This document shows, one piece after another, positions 51,669 through 61,769 of a DNA stretch of 64,000 bases. A program made the position numbers and the translations under genes. The first letter of the stretch is position 1; each line of letters opens with the position of its first letter. The notes below the pieces were generated by a model. It was not told where the DNA came from, made no database searches, and saw only the letters and a program-made list of their open reading frames with translations. This DNA comes from Eutreptiella sp. 'Long Island Sound 2002'. Its lineage: Eukaryota; Euglenozoa; Euglenophyceae; Eutreptiales; Eutreptiaceae. Location: contig OZ038379.1 in the NCBI GenBank assembly GCA_964036045.1, positions 183,106,553-183,170,552 on the forward strand. The letters run 5' to 3'.

Positions 51669-54600
51669 CTGCGGACAGGCCACGGGGACGACTCCAACAC
51701 GCACTCGTGGGGCCTGGGAGTGCGGAGACGGGGGGGGGGGGGGGGCATGGGACAGAGCCCGGCAAATGGGCAGCTCTCCTGGCAGCCGGCGGCGTCAATC
51801 GACCTCTCGCCAAGCACGAAGATCTCGACCAGGCCTTCCTGGTAGGGGTCACGAAGATCCACCAAAGCCGCTGTGTTGGCCCACCGTTTCCGTTTCTCTG
51901 TCGGTGGCGGGTGGGGCACCAACACATTTGAAGGATCCAGACCCAGACGGCAACAATCTTCAGCGCGGAGGGCAAAACGGCGGTGCGGTCTTGCCTTCCC
52001 TGTCAGGTCACCGTCAAGGGACAGCTCCCTGTGCCGCCAGCACTTGCTTGGTTGCTCACTGTAGCCAACCCCCCCCCCCAGGGGCCTTGGTGTTTGGCAC
52101 AAGGCCCAGGGGGGGGGGGGGTTCCATTTTTTCCGGCTTCTGGGGGGGCTTCTGCGATTTCCTCGTTTCATTCCGAGCAGTTTGAAGGACCACAAATCGG
52201 GGAGTAAAACCCCCGCAACGGGGCCACACCCGTTGGGTGTAGACTGTGGCTGCATAGCCCCGGCCGCCTTGGAGAGGAGAGTGGCCTATTGAACAAAGCT
52301 GCTCCTCCCCATTCGCATGGGTTGGAGGGTCTGAAAGGGGGGGGGGGGGGGGCTCACAAAAGCCGAGTAGGCGTGGCGGTACTTCCCAGTGTGCACACTG
52401 GGTTGAGTCTCCAGGATGAAGTTGTCGACATTGCTTGTCCCAAGCCAATGGGGGGGGAAGTATGTTGGTGGGTGAAAGCGGGGCGGTTGTCCTCTGCTTC
52501 TCATGTGCAGCCTGGGTGCTTGAGGACTACCGGAAATGGGGAAATTAGGAACGTGCGAACGTTGGAATGGCGAAGTTTGGTGCAGAGACAATTTGGCACC
52601 AATTCTGAAATGCCACGGCAAAATTGGGTACAAAATTCCCAGACTGGGGCACAAGAACGAGCATAGACCGTGAATGGTGGTTGTTATTTCCTATGGGCCT
52701 GTGGTTGGTTGTGTTTGTTTCTTGGGTGCTTCTGGATGGTTGATTGGACAGTGGCTCGTGTTTCCTCTTCTGGACGGCTGTGGGCAGCCCCAGGTGTGTG
52801 GCACGATAGCCCCCCTTACATGTCAGCCACCGGGCACCGGCACCAGCAAAGCCCTGGGCAGAACTGCTGTTCCCTGGGCTCTGCATTTACCCTGCACCCA
52901 ATACTGCCGGCGGCACTACCACCACTCGAACCCAACCGTCTTGATTCGTTCGGATGGACCACATTCCTGGAGGACAAACAGGTCGTTTGTCTTGACTCCG
53001 GGACTCGGGTCTGACCCTCGTAATCACCTTACCTGGCTGGGATTTTCCAATCGCCAGCAAACGAAAAAAAAAACACAATGGTCCAGACATGCCACCAGTG
53101 TCGGCAGGGGAACTGAGTTTCGCTAGGAACCAGCCCTGTCCCATGTGCCACTCGGCAATATCCGCTACTATCACAACCAAAACTCGGTAGGAACAAGTCG
53201 CATCCCCATGTCCGACGCCAGCTCCTTCTGATCACGCGTGACCCGCAGACGCGAGTGCCAAGTTTGCAATGGTCCCTTAGCGCAACCCCTGAGACCAGCC
53301 GCAGGGTCGGCACCCGTGCCTCCGCCTCGCCGCGCACCTGCTTGCTCTGGCCGATGCGGTGCACGCGGTCGATGGCCTGGTCCTCCGCCGCGGGATTCCA
53401 CCAGATGTCCATCAGGAACACGAAGTTGGCCACCGACAAATCCAGCCCCACCCCCGCACACTTCAGGGTCGCCAGGAGGATCGTGACGCCCGGGTCCTGC
53501 TTGAAAGCGTTCAGCGCCCTCCCTCGCTCCTGCAGCCCCATGCTGCCATCGAACCTGCACGTAGCGCACCCCCAGTCCACACTGCCCACACAGGCCTTTG
53601 ATTACCAACGGGAAGGGGGGGGGGGGGGATTTCGGAGACCCACCCACCACAGGATTTGGAAAACTTTTCCTGTGGGAAAAAATGAAATTTTGAATAGAGG
53701 GCCAACCAAACCCACCCAAAAATGGCAAAAAGCACCCCCCCCCCCCACCCACCCCACCCCCTGGGTAGGCAGGCCACTAAGCAAAGGCCTGTGCCCACAC
53801 CACAGGAACATATGAGAACAAAGGAGGGGCATCAATGGTCAGGGTGCATTGTCCGCATTGGGCTCGGGCCGCGCCTGCTCCCCACGGCTTTCGTCGCCCT
53901 GTCCTCATTGCGCGCTTCCTGCGCCTTCAGGGCCCACTGATGTCTGTTCTGGCCTCTTCCTCCCAGAATGGCTTGGGTTGCGCTCATCAGGACTCTACCG
54001 GGTCAGGCAGTGCATCCTGGTCAGTGGTCACTCCCTTATCGGGTGCTGATCAGCTGGCCCCACTCTGTCCCCCAGCTCAGGCTTAGAAAGGGAGGGGGGG
54101 GGGGGGGTCTGGGACCCAAAAGTTTGTGTACCAAAAATGACCCAAATCCACATGTCCGTTTGTAAGTTACATTCTCTCCCACTATGACATCTGGGTCCCG
54201 GGGGGGGGGGACCCCCCTCCTCCCACAGTTGCCAGCCGTTCTCATACATCCCTGGCCCACACCCAAGCACTGGAGTGGGCGGTGGGTGCAGCACGTGGGC
54301 GGTGTGCGCGCGGCCCTGGCAGTGTGCGCCAGGCAATGTGCACTGGGTTGGGGCAGCGGGTACAATGCGCGGGCAGTGGGTGCAGCGTGCGCACTGCCCC
54401 CACATCCAACTCACATCCTGCCCGCACCCGTGAGGCACACGCTGCCCACGCCCAGTGCACACCCACCCACACGCCGCACGGACTGCGCACACCAAGTGCA
54501 CACCGCCCACATGCGTACGCACACACTGCCCACAGCAACAACGCACTGCCCACCCCAGTGCACACCACCCAAACAGGCCTTTGCTTAGTGATACCGGGGG

Positions 54601-57600
54601 GGGGGGGGGGGGCAAATTGGCCCCCCGGGATTTTGGCTGGCCCCCCCCCCACCCACCCACATCAGAAAATTTTCCCTCAGGAAAAAAATGAAATTTATCA
54701 AAGGGGCCCGAACTTGGAGGTCGATTTTAGGTACACAAACTTTTTTTTGGCATCTGACTCACCCACCCCCCCCCCGGTATAGTATCAACCAGCCACTAAG
54801 CAAAGGCCTGCCACACGCCCACACCGAGCGCACGCCCAGTGCACACCACCCAAACCCTGCACCCCACCAAGGTCCATCCAGTACACACACTGCCCACACC
54901 CACTGCCCACACACTGCACACACCCGGTGCGCCCTGCTCACATTCCATGCGCACACGCTCGCAAACACGCCCACGCCCCCATGCCACACCGCGCGCATGC
55001 CGCACCCACTGCCCTGCGCCCCGCATACACCCGGTGCGCACTTTGCAGCGCATGGGCAGTGCGGGCACAGTGTGCTGGGCAGTGTGCACTGTGAACAGTG
55101 TGCTGAGTGTGGGCCGACCCCCCTGCCGGCCCATGGGGGTTACTTAGGCTCAGACCCTGACACCAACAACCCCCCCCCCAACCCTTTGGAACTTGTTTGG
55201 GGGGGGGGGGGGATCAAGGGGCCGCTGGGCTGGGGTCTCGGGTACCCCGACATATGTACCCTCCCCCCCCCTTGCACAAGCACGGCCAAGGTCAGAAAAA
55301 CAACGGTCACACGGGGTCCCCGTGCTTAGACAAGCCCGTGCTTGCGCGCAACGCGCAACACAAAGAGACATTGCACACAGAAAACCTGCCCGTACCCCAC
55401 ACCAAGCACATCAGTCACAAACATGGCACTAGAACACAACGTGTAGGCAAAATTCAGCATGGTCCTCGTGTCCTTACTGCCCATCAACGGGTACAGAATA
55501 GAAACCCTTTCCAACCTTGCACTTCATCTTAAATAGTTGCACATGCTTCCCCTTCGGGGCAGGCTTTGGAGCAGGCTTGGCTGCAGGTTTGGAAATAGGT
55601 TTAGGCTGATGGGGATGGGCTGCGAATTGGGAAGAGGACGCGATCAAAAGATGATGCTCAAGCTCATGCCCATTCCTCATGTACTTCAAATGAATGAAGT
55701 CATCTCCACGCTAGAAGGACCAATGATGGTGGCAGGTGCATGCTCACCAGTGGATTGGATGTATGTGAAAGCCAAGCCAGCGATGGCAACATTTTTCAGG
55801 GCTAAAAACCACAGCAAAACAGTTACCATTGGGTTGCAGTACCAATCAGAATGTTGTTGTGAGCAAGAGGAACCATCACAAACATGACCCAGCCCTTCTT
55901 TCCCTGTACAATCAGCGCACAATCACGAAACAATGAATTTCTGACCATAAAAACCGTGGTCAGAAAAACCCATCAAAACAACGGTCACACGGGGTCTTCG
56001 TGCTTAGACAAGGCCGTGCTTGCGCAAAGGGGGGGGGGGTACCTCAGAATGATCCCCTCGTCGCACTGATCATTTTGAACACACTTATTTGGGGTTTTTG
56101 AAGAAAAAAAATTACCCCTTCGGCACCAAATGTGGCCCGGACCTCCTCAACATTTTGGATCTCCTGGGGAGGAGTCGGGGTGGGGGGGGGGGGGGGCAGG
56201 CCTGAGTCCGCCCCCCCCCCCCCCCCCGTGTGCCGGCCCCTGTTCCCTCTGCCATCCTTGTGCCCCTTTTCCGTGGAGCAAAACTATGTTGGGGGCATTC
56301 TATACCGCCATACCACCAACATCACTGGACCCGACTGAATGGTACACTGTCAATCGCTATTCATAACATGACTGATAGCGAACATATTCACACACAGCCC
56401 ACACGAGTTCAGGGGGGGGCGGGAGACCCAATTCAGATGATTGAAAGAGATGAAGATAGAAGATTAAGATAGACATGAATGACAGTTGGCAAAAGAAGAA
56501 ATGTAGCAATTGAGGCATTGCACTCCCCAACCTGCATTGAATGCAAGTGTATTCTCCAAATCAGGCCTGGTTGAACCTCAGAGTCAACAGTGAAACAAAC
56601 AGTCCGGACAGAACACAACGCACCAATACGGACCCGCTCAGAAAAGTGCAAATCAAACAAACAGATCAGGTCGGCGATGCGGGATTCAGGCTGGGGTTGG
56701 GGACGGATAAGTTGGGCGTGGCGCAAGCCACACTCCCACACCTGACAAACTTCCAGCCCTTCTCCCTCAGGGCATTTCCTAACAAATCCAGCATCGCGGC
56801 CCATTGAGAGAACACAATCACTTTGTTCTGGGGTGCTTCCCCTCGCAAACGCTCCCACTCGTGGAGCATGTCCCGGATCTTGGCCGAGTGACCCCACCAC
56901 AGCCTGTCCCCCTCCGCCTCGAACTCACCATCGACATCGACGGGGGGCTGGAAGCGCGGCATGTCCGGGAAATGCGCCGCCTTGTCCCCGAGCACCTGGT
57001 TCCAGCCCTCCACGTCGGTGCTGTTGCGTACCTCCAGCAGACTGGGGTGGTTGCTGGCCTGGCGCATGCGCAGCAGCAGTTCCTGGGGTACGACACGTGC
57101 GCAGTACGTGAGGGGTGTTTGTGGTGGGGGGCACTGGACAGTGCCCGGCAAACAACCCCCACCCCCCCACCCCCCCCAGGCCTTTGACCACCCCCGAACT
57201 GCTGAGTTTTTAGAGGGGCCAAAGCGGCCGAAGAAAATTTTGGTCTAACATATTTAGCGCCAGAGACAATTTTTGACGAGTCGAAGGCCCGGAGGGAGGG
57301 TGGGTGGTGTGGGACCCCCCCCCCCACCCCAGTGGTGCCGAGCCGAGTTGTTAAAAAGGAGCCCTGCCCCCCCCCCCCCCCCCCCCCCCTCTCTGTGGGC
57401 TCGGATGCCCCATAGAAGAAGGTGAATGCGTTTGGGCTGTTCGGACGCCCCAGACGTCAAAGAGGAAAGGGGGGGGGGGGCAAAACAGCACGTCCACATG
57501 CTGCGTCGCGCAGCATCAGCCGTCCATGGCGCCGCCCGGAGCCCCCCCCCCCCCCCTATCGTATGAACCCCCCCCACAACCACCACCACAAAAAAGAATT

Positions 57601-60600
57601 CCATGCAAACACACTATGAGCTTCGAACACCACGCTCGGACACCAAGCCCAATGAATGAAGATTCGGCTGCAGTATTCTCTGGATAGATCAGATAATGAG
57701 CCCACAAATGTCCAACTATGGGTTTTTCTGGACACGAAAATCACATGCCATAATAAAGCCAAGAAGGCCCCAAAGTTCTAGCAAAAGCAGAAAATTTTGA
57801 GTCAAGATGCCCGCACGGAGGCAAAATGCCAGGCAGGCTCCAAAGTCATGATGCCGGCGGGTGGGGCAGTTCCGAAGTGGGGACATTGTCATGGTTGCAT
57901 CATGAGCGGGCTCCCCACCTCCCGCAGGTTGTGAACCCCCCCCCTTCACCCCAAACAAAGGTGGGTGGACAACCAACCCACCTATCCACGCGTGGAGGAT
58001 TCCCTCCTCAAAACGTTAAAGAAATACCCTCCTCACCCCTTGTGACCCCCCCCCCTAATGTCAGGCCGCCCCCCCCCATAAGGGGGGGGGGGGGGGGTCA
58101 CCAAGTGAGGGTCACCCCCAACCCCCGTTCCAGTGTAACCTAAAAAAAAATTTTCTTCGGCGCCTTCGGCGCCCAGTGTTTCCTATGCTTTTTGGGCCAA
58201 GTGACGGTCCGCCCCAAGGGGGGGGGGGTTGCAAGGGGGGGGGGGGATTGCCAAAGGGGGGGGGGGGACGTACATCCAGAAGTACCAACGGGCATACTCA
58301 CCCAGCCTTGATGGCACAGCACCACCCCACGTACCATGGCCTGTGTACTGGGTTTGTTAGGGTTCCTGAGGGCACACGTTACACCACCTCCTTGTTCATT
58401 AACTGGCAAACTGCTCCAGCACAGCCATGGTAATCCTCATAGAGAGGAGCAAAATCTGGGCTCCGCTGCACCAATGCTGCAACACAGCAGCAAGCGGGGG
58501 GGGGATGGAACCTGAGACCTCTGTGTTCGGGGGCTTAGATCCATGGCACATGGCACTCGGCTGACCACTGTGGGATGGGGGAAATTCAGTTTCGAGCCCA
58601 CTTTCCGGACCCCCCCCCCGTCTCAAAAGGGCTTCTAAACCACCCACCCACCCAAAACCCAAAAAAAATTGTCCTCTGGGAAAAATTGAAATTTTGAATA
58701 GAGAACCAGAACCTCGTACCCCTCCATCCATCCCCCCAGATTTGCCACTAGCGTCTGCCATCTGGGACAGAAGCAGATGGAGCAAACTCCTACTGAGCCC
58801 CACACTGGATGCAGCACGTTCCTACTGAGTTCCGGTGGTGTGGGGGGCGGGTATTACTGAGTGGCCTTTGATATGGGGCCAGTTCCTACTGAGAACCAGT
58901 TTCCCCGCCAGACACTAGTGGCATGTCTGATCCCCCCCACCCACCCTGCCCGTCGGCCAACCACTAAGCACGACCCTGATCGGAAAGAAGCGCTCCGGGT
59001 AGAACGCCCTCGCTCGCCGAGTGCGGGCCCTGGGAACCTGGATCAGGTGGCGGTTCCGGAAGTAGTGCGCCTTAAGCTCCAAGAACTTGTCGTGGCAGTA
59101 CATCGCGAGCTGACTGTAGAACTGCTCCTCGTGCACCTCCATCTGACTTTGGATGACGGGGCACAGGACTTTCTGCGGCAGGTCCTGAATGATGGGCTGG
59201 CCGTGGATGAGGCCCTTCTTGGTCCGCCGCAGCAGCGTGCGCTCGATCAGGTGCCGGAAGCGCGGCAGCCCCATGTCCAGCACATCCGAGCGCTGCAACT
59301 GCAGGTCCTCTGCCGCGATCCCGTCAACGCTTCCGATCACTCCCTGACGCGTGCCCCGCGGGTGGACGAGGAGATGCACAGGGGGCGGGGGCGGGGGGGG
59401 GGGGGCTTTGGAGGGGAGGGGGGGGCATCAAAAGTGGAGTAGGATTGCCGGTTGGCACTTCCAGTTGAACGCACTCCAGTTGTGCATTTCGGAGGTGTGC
59501 CTCCGGGCTCTGGGCACTCCACTGCGGGCCCAATCCCTGTGAACGAGGTCAGCAGGGGCCAGGCTTTGTTTATAGGGGTGGGGGGGGGGGGGGGGGTTGG
59601 CTCTGAGCAGGACGTGTTTGAATGAAAAAAAAAAGCTGGAGTGTCCGGTGGTCAGCCAAATCTGCGCATTATGGCCATTGCGGTTCCACCAGGAATTTTT
59701 TATCTTTATCTGATGCAACCCGTATGTCCTGACATCCTCAGTTTTGCTCATTTTGACGACTGCTGTTTCACCAGCAATTTCTTTTTAAGTCTGATGCGAC
59801 CCATATGTCCAGACGTTTACCCTCCAACCGCCGTTGGTTGCCCACCAACCACCGTCGATTACCCTCCAATCGCCGCCGGTTACCCGCCAACCGCCGTCGG
59901 TTACCTCCACGCTTTTTAACAAAAAAAAAATTTAGCGGACCTGGGTCTGAGACCCACCCACCCAAAGAAAATCTTGACCCAAGATTTGGCTGAGGGAAAA
60001 TCAAATTTGAATAAGCGGCCCTTTGCGGGACCCCCCCAGACCCCCTCCCCTTCCGTATTACTTCCTTGAAAACAAAGCCTGGCAGGGGTCAGCAGGGTCA
60101 GCAGACAAGGCGCACAAAGACGTCCCGGGGGCCACCCAGCGGCAGTCCTGATACCCCACCGGTTGTTCTCCCTCGCCTCTGAGAACAGCCCCTGGGCCTA
60201 TGGACGGTCTTCTGAGTCTGCACTGCATCCCACACAGTCCCCTGGGGTGCGCTGCTACGGGCCACAGCGTTGGGCCGCAGTGCAGACAGAGACAGAGACA
60301 AAAGCGGAAGGTCTCACATCGGGCCACAGATCAGACGGTGAGACACGTGCGTGCGAAAATGCAGTTTTGCGCGGCAGCCAGGCAACAGCGATGGATGGCC
60401 GTTCACCGGGAGCGGTCTGTATTGAACCAACGGCAGTTGGTGCTCCACTGCCGGCGCTTCTGTGACAGCCCCATGAATGTGGCAGTTATTGAAGACGGTT
60501 TGGCAGTACCCGCGCGAGAGCCTGTCATTCATGAAACAAGAGGAGCCGAAGCAAACAGAACTAACGACATACCGCCAGCTAGACGGAGAAGGGTCGCAGC

Positions 60601-61729
60601 AACACCAGTGGCCCCCTTTCTTGTGCAACGAATCACGAAGTTGCAACACACCCACGTGCAAATAGTCACCTTTTAGGGAGGCACGCACCCCAAAATTGGA
60701 GTTCTTCGGTGCTTCGCGTTGCTCACAATACTCCGCCCGTTTGGACAGTGTGCCAATACAAGCAATACTACTAAGAGGAACGCTTCCTGCGCACCGCAGG
60801 CGCCGCAGGGTAACGGCAATGCGCTGTTGGGGGAATTAGCACCGCATTAATTTTCCTCGATTTTGGGCGAAGGAAGTAGGTCAGACGGGCACAGGGGCGA
60901 GGCACAATACTCAAAACGGACAAAAATGTTGCGATGACCACTCCCCATTCAAAACTACGGTTCACAAAGGGTACAATTTCCCCTGTTCCAGCGTTACTTG
61001 GATTGCATGCTGCAGGATTGGCATTCCCAAACATGTTGTGACCAGGCAACCCATGTAAGCCCCCTCACACTGGTTCCTTGTTCCAGCTGTCCATTATGCC
61101 CAAAAAGAAATCGCGGGCCTCCGGTACCCTCGGACCTCCGCAGCGCGCCGGCCGACGAGGAAATGCTGTCGGTTATCGGCCAACCGGCGTCGCTTGACCG
61201 TCAACCGCCGTCGGCTCAGCGTGAACACCTCAATTGAGTGTCAACCGCCACGAGGAACCGAATCCTGAACCGGAGGCCGTCTTAAGTGAGGACTATGCCA
61301 TCCCCAAATGACCGTTCCTGGGCGACACCCCTGGTCGAGAGGACGACCTTCTCAATGAACTGGGACCACAGTTCATATTGGTCGTAGGGCTTGTACCGCA
61401 GGAACTTCAGGAGGGCGAAGTAGTCCTGAGGCCGGTTCTGGATGGGGGTGCCGGTCAGCACCCACCGATACTTTGCCAGCAGACTGCAGCAGGAGTAATT
61501 GGTATGCGTCTTGTGGTTCCGGATTTCGTGCCCTTCGTCCAATATGACCCGGTCCCACTGGCACAACAGCAGCGGGCCCTTGGGCTGGTCCATTGTCCGC
61601 ACCCGCGGGGCCCGAGTCTCGGATTTACCCTCTGCAGTGGGCCGCTTGCTGTACAGCATCAGCGATGGGCACTCAGAGCGGACAATGCCGTACGTCGTCA
61701 GGACTATATCGTACGAGTGGAAGTCCGCC
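50148..61729 (-). CDS. SNF2-family DNA helicase/translocase (5 exons visible)
   Basis: Exons 61329-61729, 58975-59309, 56742-57082, 53338-53554 and 50148-51668, all joined with matching phases (1, 0, 2, 0). Visible motifs in order: [13 protein letters not shown] (motif Ib region), [11 protein letters not shown] (Walker B, DEGH), [13 protein letters not shown] (motif III), [37 protein letters not shown] (motif IV), [36 protein letters not shown] (motif V) and [10 protein letters not shown] (motif VI). These define an SNF2 ATPase that moves along DNA or remodels chromatin in the nucleus, closest in style to the Rad5/16-HLTF/TTF2 side of the family. No RING was found between the two lobes. A tail of about 450 residues follows. 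The Walker A exon (GLGKT) is not in the window. Confidence 0.9.
51950..53075. other. SNF2 intron 4, nothing recognised
   Basis: Poly-C/poly-G runs and short interrupted frames. I see no repeat family member or exon before the MITE at 53084. Confidence 0.4.
53084..53266 (+). mobile_element. hAT-like MITE family 1 (copy in SNF2 intron)
   Basis: A 183-bp element from CAGACATGCCACCAGTGTC to GCAGACGCGAGTGCCAAGTTTG in part, flanked by CAATGGTC on both sides (53076-53083 and 53267-53274), a perfect 8-bp target duplication. The body is more diverged than the other copies yet the duplication is intact. It lies 64 bp from the end of the SNF2 exon at 53338. Confidence 0.85.
53338..53554 (-). CDS. SNF2 gene, exon with helicase motifs V and VI
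   Basis: Acceptor TACGTGCAG and donor AAGCAG|GTGCGC. One base completes Arg, then 72 codons: [60 protein letters not shown] and RIGQSKQ. The final Arg of HRIGQ is the arginine finger. Fully conserved. Confidence 0.95.
53591..53791 (-). mobile_element. hAT-like MITE family 3 (perfect duplication)
   Basis: A 201-bp element with ends CAGGCCTTTG and CAAAGGCCTG, flanked by TGCCCACA on both sides (53583-53590 and 53792-53799). The centre has AAATGAAATTTTGAATAGAG, the reverse-complement relative of the family 2 core. It ends 37 bp from the SNF2 exon acceptor. Confidence 0.85.
54078..54254 (+). mobile_element. hAT-like MITE family 2 (copy in 54.1 kb)
   Basis: From CAGGCTTAGAAAGGG to GTTCTCATACATCCCTG, with GGTCTGGGACCCAAAAGTTT and GTGTACCAAAAATGACCC inside. 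No clear duplication remains. Confidence 0.7.
54255..55140. repeat. Degenerate CGCACACNGCCCAC-rich repeat region
   Basis: Repeated CCCACACGC, GTGCACACC and CAGTGTGCG words in both orientations, split by the MITE at 54574-54810. Not coding. Confidence 0.6.
54574..54810 (-). mobile_element. hAT-like MITE family 3 (copy in 54.6 kb)
   Basis: A 237-bp element. Left end CAGGCCTTTGCTTAGTGATAC; right end is the complement of CAGGCCTTTGCTTAGTGGCT. Both ends have CCGGGGG/CCCCCGG just inside. The core ACAAACTTTTTTTTGGCATC pairs with the family 2 core in reverse. The flanks do not match. Confidence 0.75.
55290..55347 (+). repeat. Hairpin repeat, pair 2 left
   Basis: GTCAGAAAAACAACGGTCAC then ACGGGGTCCCCGTGCTTAGA and CAAGCCCGTGCTTGCGC. 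CACGGGGTCCCCGTG is a palindrome. A direct copy is at 55960-56026, bracketing the transposase-like fragment. Confidence 0.7.
55474..55922 (-). pseudogene. Transposase-like C-terminal remnant, copy 2
   Basis: An upstream frame has [20 protein letters not shown] and [19 protein letters not shown], a helix-rich stretch like the segment of piggyBac transposases that ends in a run of hydrophobic residues. The next frame has [20 protein letters not shown], a Lys/Pro/Ala linker and [20 protein letters not shown] before the stop. A frameshift separates them near 55690. The tail matches the copy at 4670-4885. Confidence 0.4.
55960..56026 (+). repeat. Hairpin repeat, pair 2 right
   Basis: GTCAGAAAAACC, a small insertion, CAACGGTCACACGGGGTCTTCG, then TGCTTAGACAAGGCCGTGCT. 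A direct copy of 55290-55347 with a few changes. Confidence 0.7.
56043..56165 (+). repeat. Dispersed repeat family E (copy in 56.1 kb)
   Basis: CTCAGAATGATCCCCTCGTC, CTGATCATTTTGAACACACT, CCCTTCGGCACCAAATGTGG and CCTCAACATTTTGGATCTCC match 11645-11770 and 43820-43975. Confidence 0.6.
56742..57082 (-). CDS. SNF2 gene, exon with NHP block and motif IV
   Basis: Acceptor TCGTACCCCAG and donor TTTGTCAG|GTGTGG. It starts [20 protein letters not shown], has an acidic loop ([20 protein letters not shown]) and ends [20 protein letters not shown] and [11 protein letters not shown]. RQxxNHP and KxxVFSQ are diagnostic SNF2 blocks. 113 codons plus two bases. Confidence 0.92.
58141..58205 (+). repeat. GGCGCC hairpin repeat, shared with 14396-14455
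   Basis: TTTTCTTCGGCGCCTTCGGC then CTATGCTTTTTGGGCCAAGT, followed by GTGAC, as at 14400-14455. Confidence 0.6.
58600..58978 (-). mobile_element. hAT-like MITE family 3, interrupted, abutting an exon
   Basis: The right end GGCCAACCACTAAGCACGAC followed by CCTG (58955-58978) is the family 3 terminus. The core AAATTGAAATTTTGAATAGA lies near 58685, with the family 1 MITE inserted between. The left end is not clear. The terminal CAGG is exonic and its next bases GTCGTG are the SNF2 splice donor. Confidence 0.55.
58737..58929 (+). mobile_element. hAT-like MITE family 1 (nested copy)
   Basis: A 192-193 bp element from CAGATTTGCCACTAGCGTCT to GACACTAGTGGCATGTCTG, with TTCCTACTGAG repeats inside. 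Flanks are ATCCCCCC on both sides (exact boundary ambiguous by one base in the C run). It sits inside the family 3 element, so it inserted later. Confidence 0.85.
58975..59309 (-). CDS. SNF2 gene, exon with LLRRTKKG block
   Basis: Acceptor GATCGCGGCAG and donor ATCAGG|GTCGTG. It has two leading bases and 111 codons: [60 protein letters not shown] and a basic end ([19 protein letters not shown]). The last codons and the donor come from a MITE terminus. An earlier acceptor at about 59347 is also open. Confidence 0.88.
59310..61328. other. SNF2 intron 1, no exon recognised
   Basis: It holds poly-G, a 21-bp tandem repeat and an AT-richer part at 60.0-61.0 kb. The plus-strand frame 60200-60676 (158 codons) and minus-strand frame 60314-60688 show no family features. 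Confidence 0.45.
59818..59905. repeat. 21-bp tandem repeat, 4 copies
   Basis: Units like TACCCGCCAACCGCCGTCGGT, about four in a row. Similar words occur at 2400-2470, 11958-12020, 45850-45915 and 61155-61225, so this is a dispersed minisatellite family with internal CCGNCGG symmetry. Confidence 0.75.
61329..61729 (-). CDS. SNF2 gene, exon with DEGH and motif III
   Basis: Acceptor CTGCTCTGTAG. One base, then [59 protein letters not shown] and [24 protein letters not shown] binds Mg-ATP; TGTPIQN couples the lobes. The donor (ACCAGGG|GTGTCG) is chosen for phase; the frame stays open to 61282. Confidence 0.92.
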
Positions 61730-61769
61730 CTACAGAGCAGAAGGAGGTGTCCTCAATGGGGGTTGGGGA

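Larger units (their letters stand above)
57083..58974. other. SNF2 intron 2, repeats only
   Basis: Poly-G/poly-C runs, a GGCGCC hairpin repeat (58141-58205), a GTACATCCAGAAGTACCAA segment shared with 8990-9030, and a MITE nested in a second MITE next to the upstream exon. Confidence 0.55.

Noticed and set aside
50625-51845. 406-codon plus-strand Leu/Arg-rich frame
   Set aside because: Antisense of the last SNF2 exon, whose identity is secure from helicase motifs.
54282-55329. Pro/His/Thr-rich plus-strand frames
   Set aside because: They run through degenerate CCCACACGC repeats and two MITEs.
46179-57082. The RING exons as part of the SNF2 protein (Rad5-like)
   Set aside because: In Rad5/HLTF the RING lies between the two helicase lobes. 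Here the lobes join in phase without it, the SNF2 frame stops at 50148, and the RING exons lie downstream and precede LON exons.
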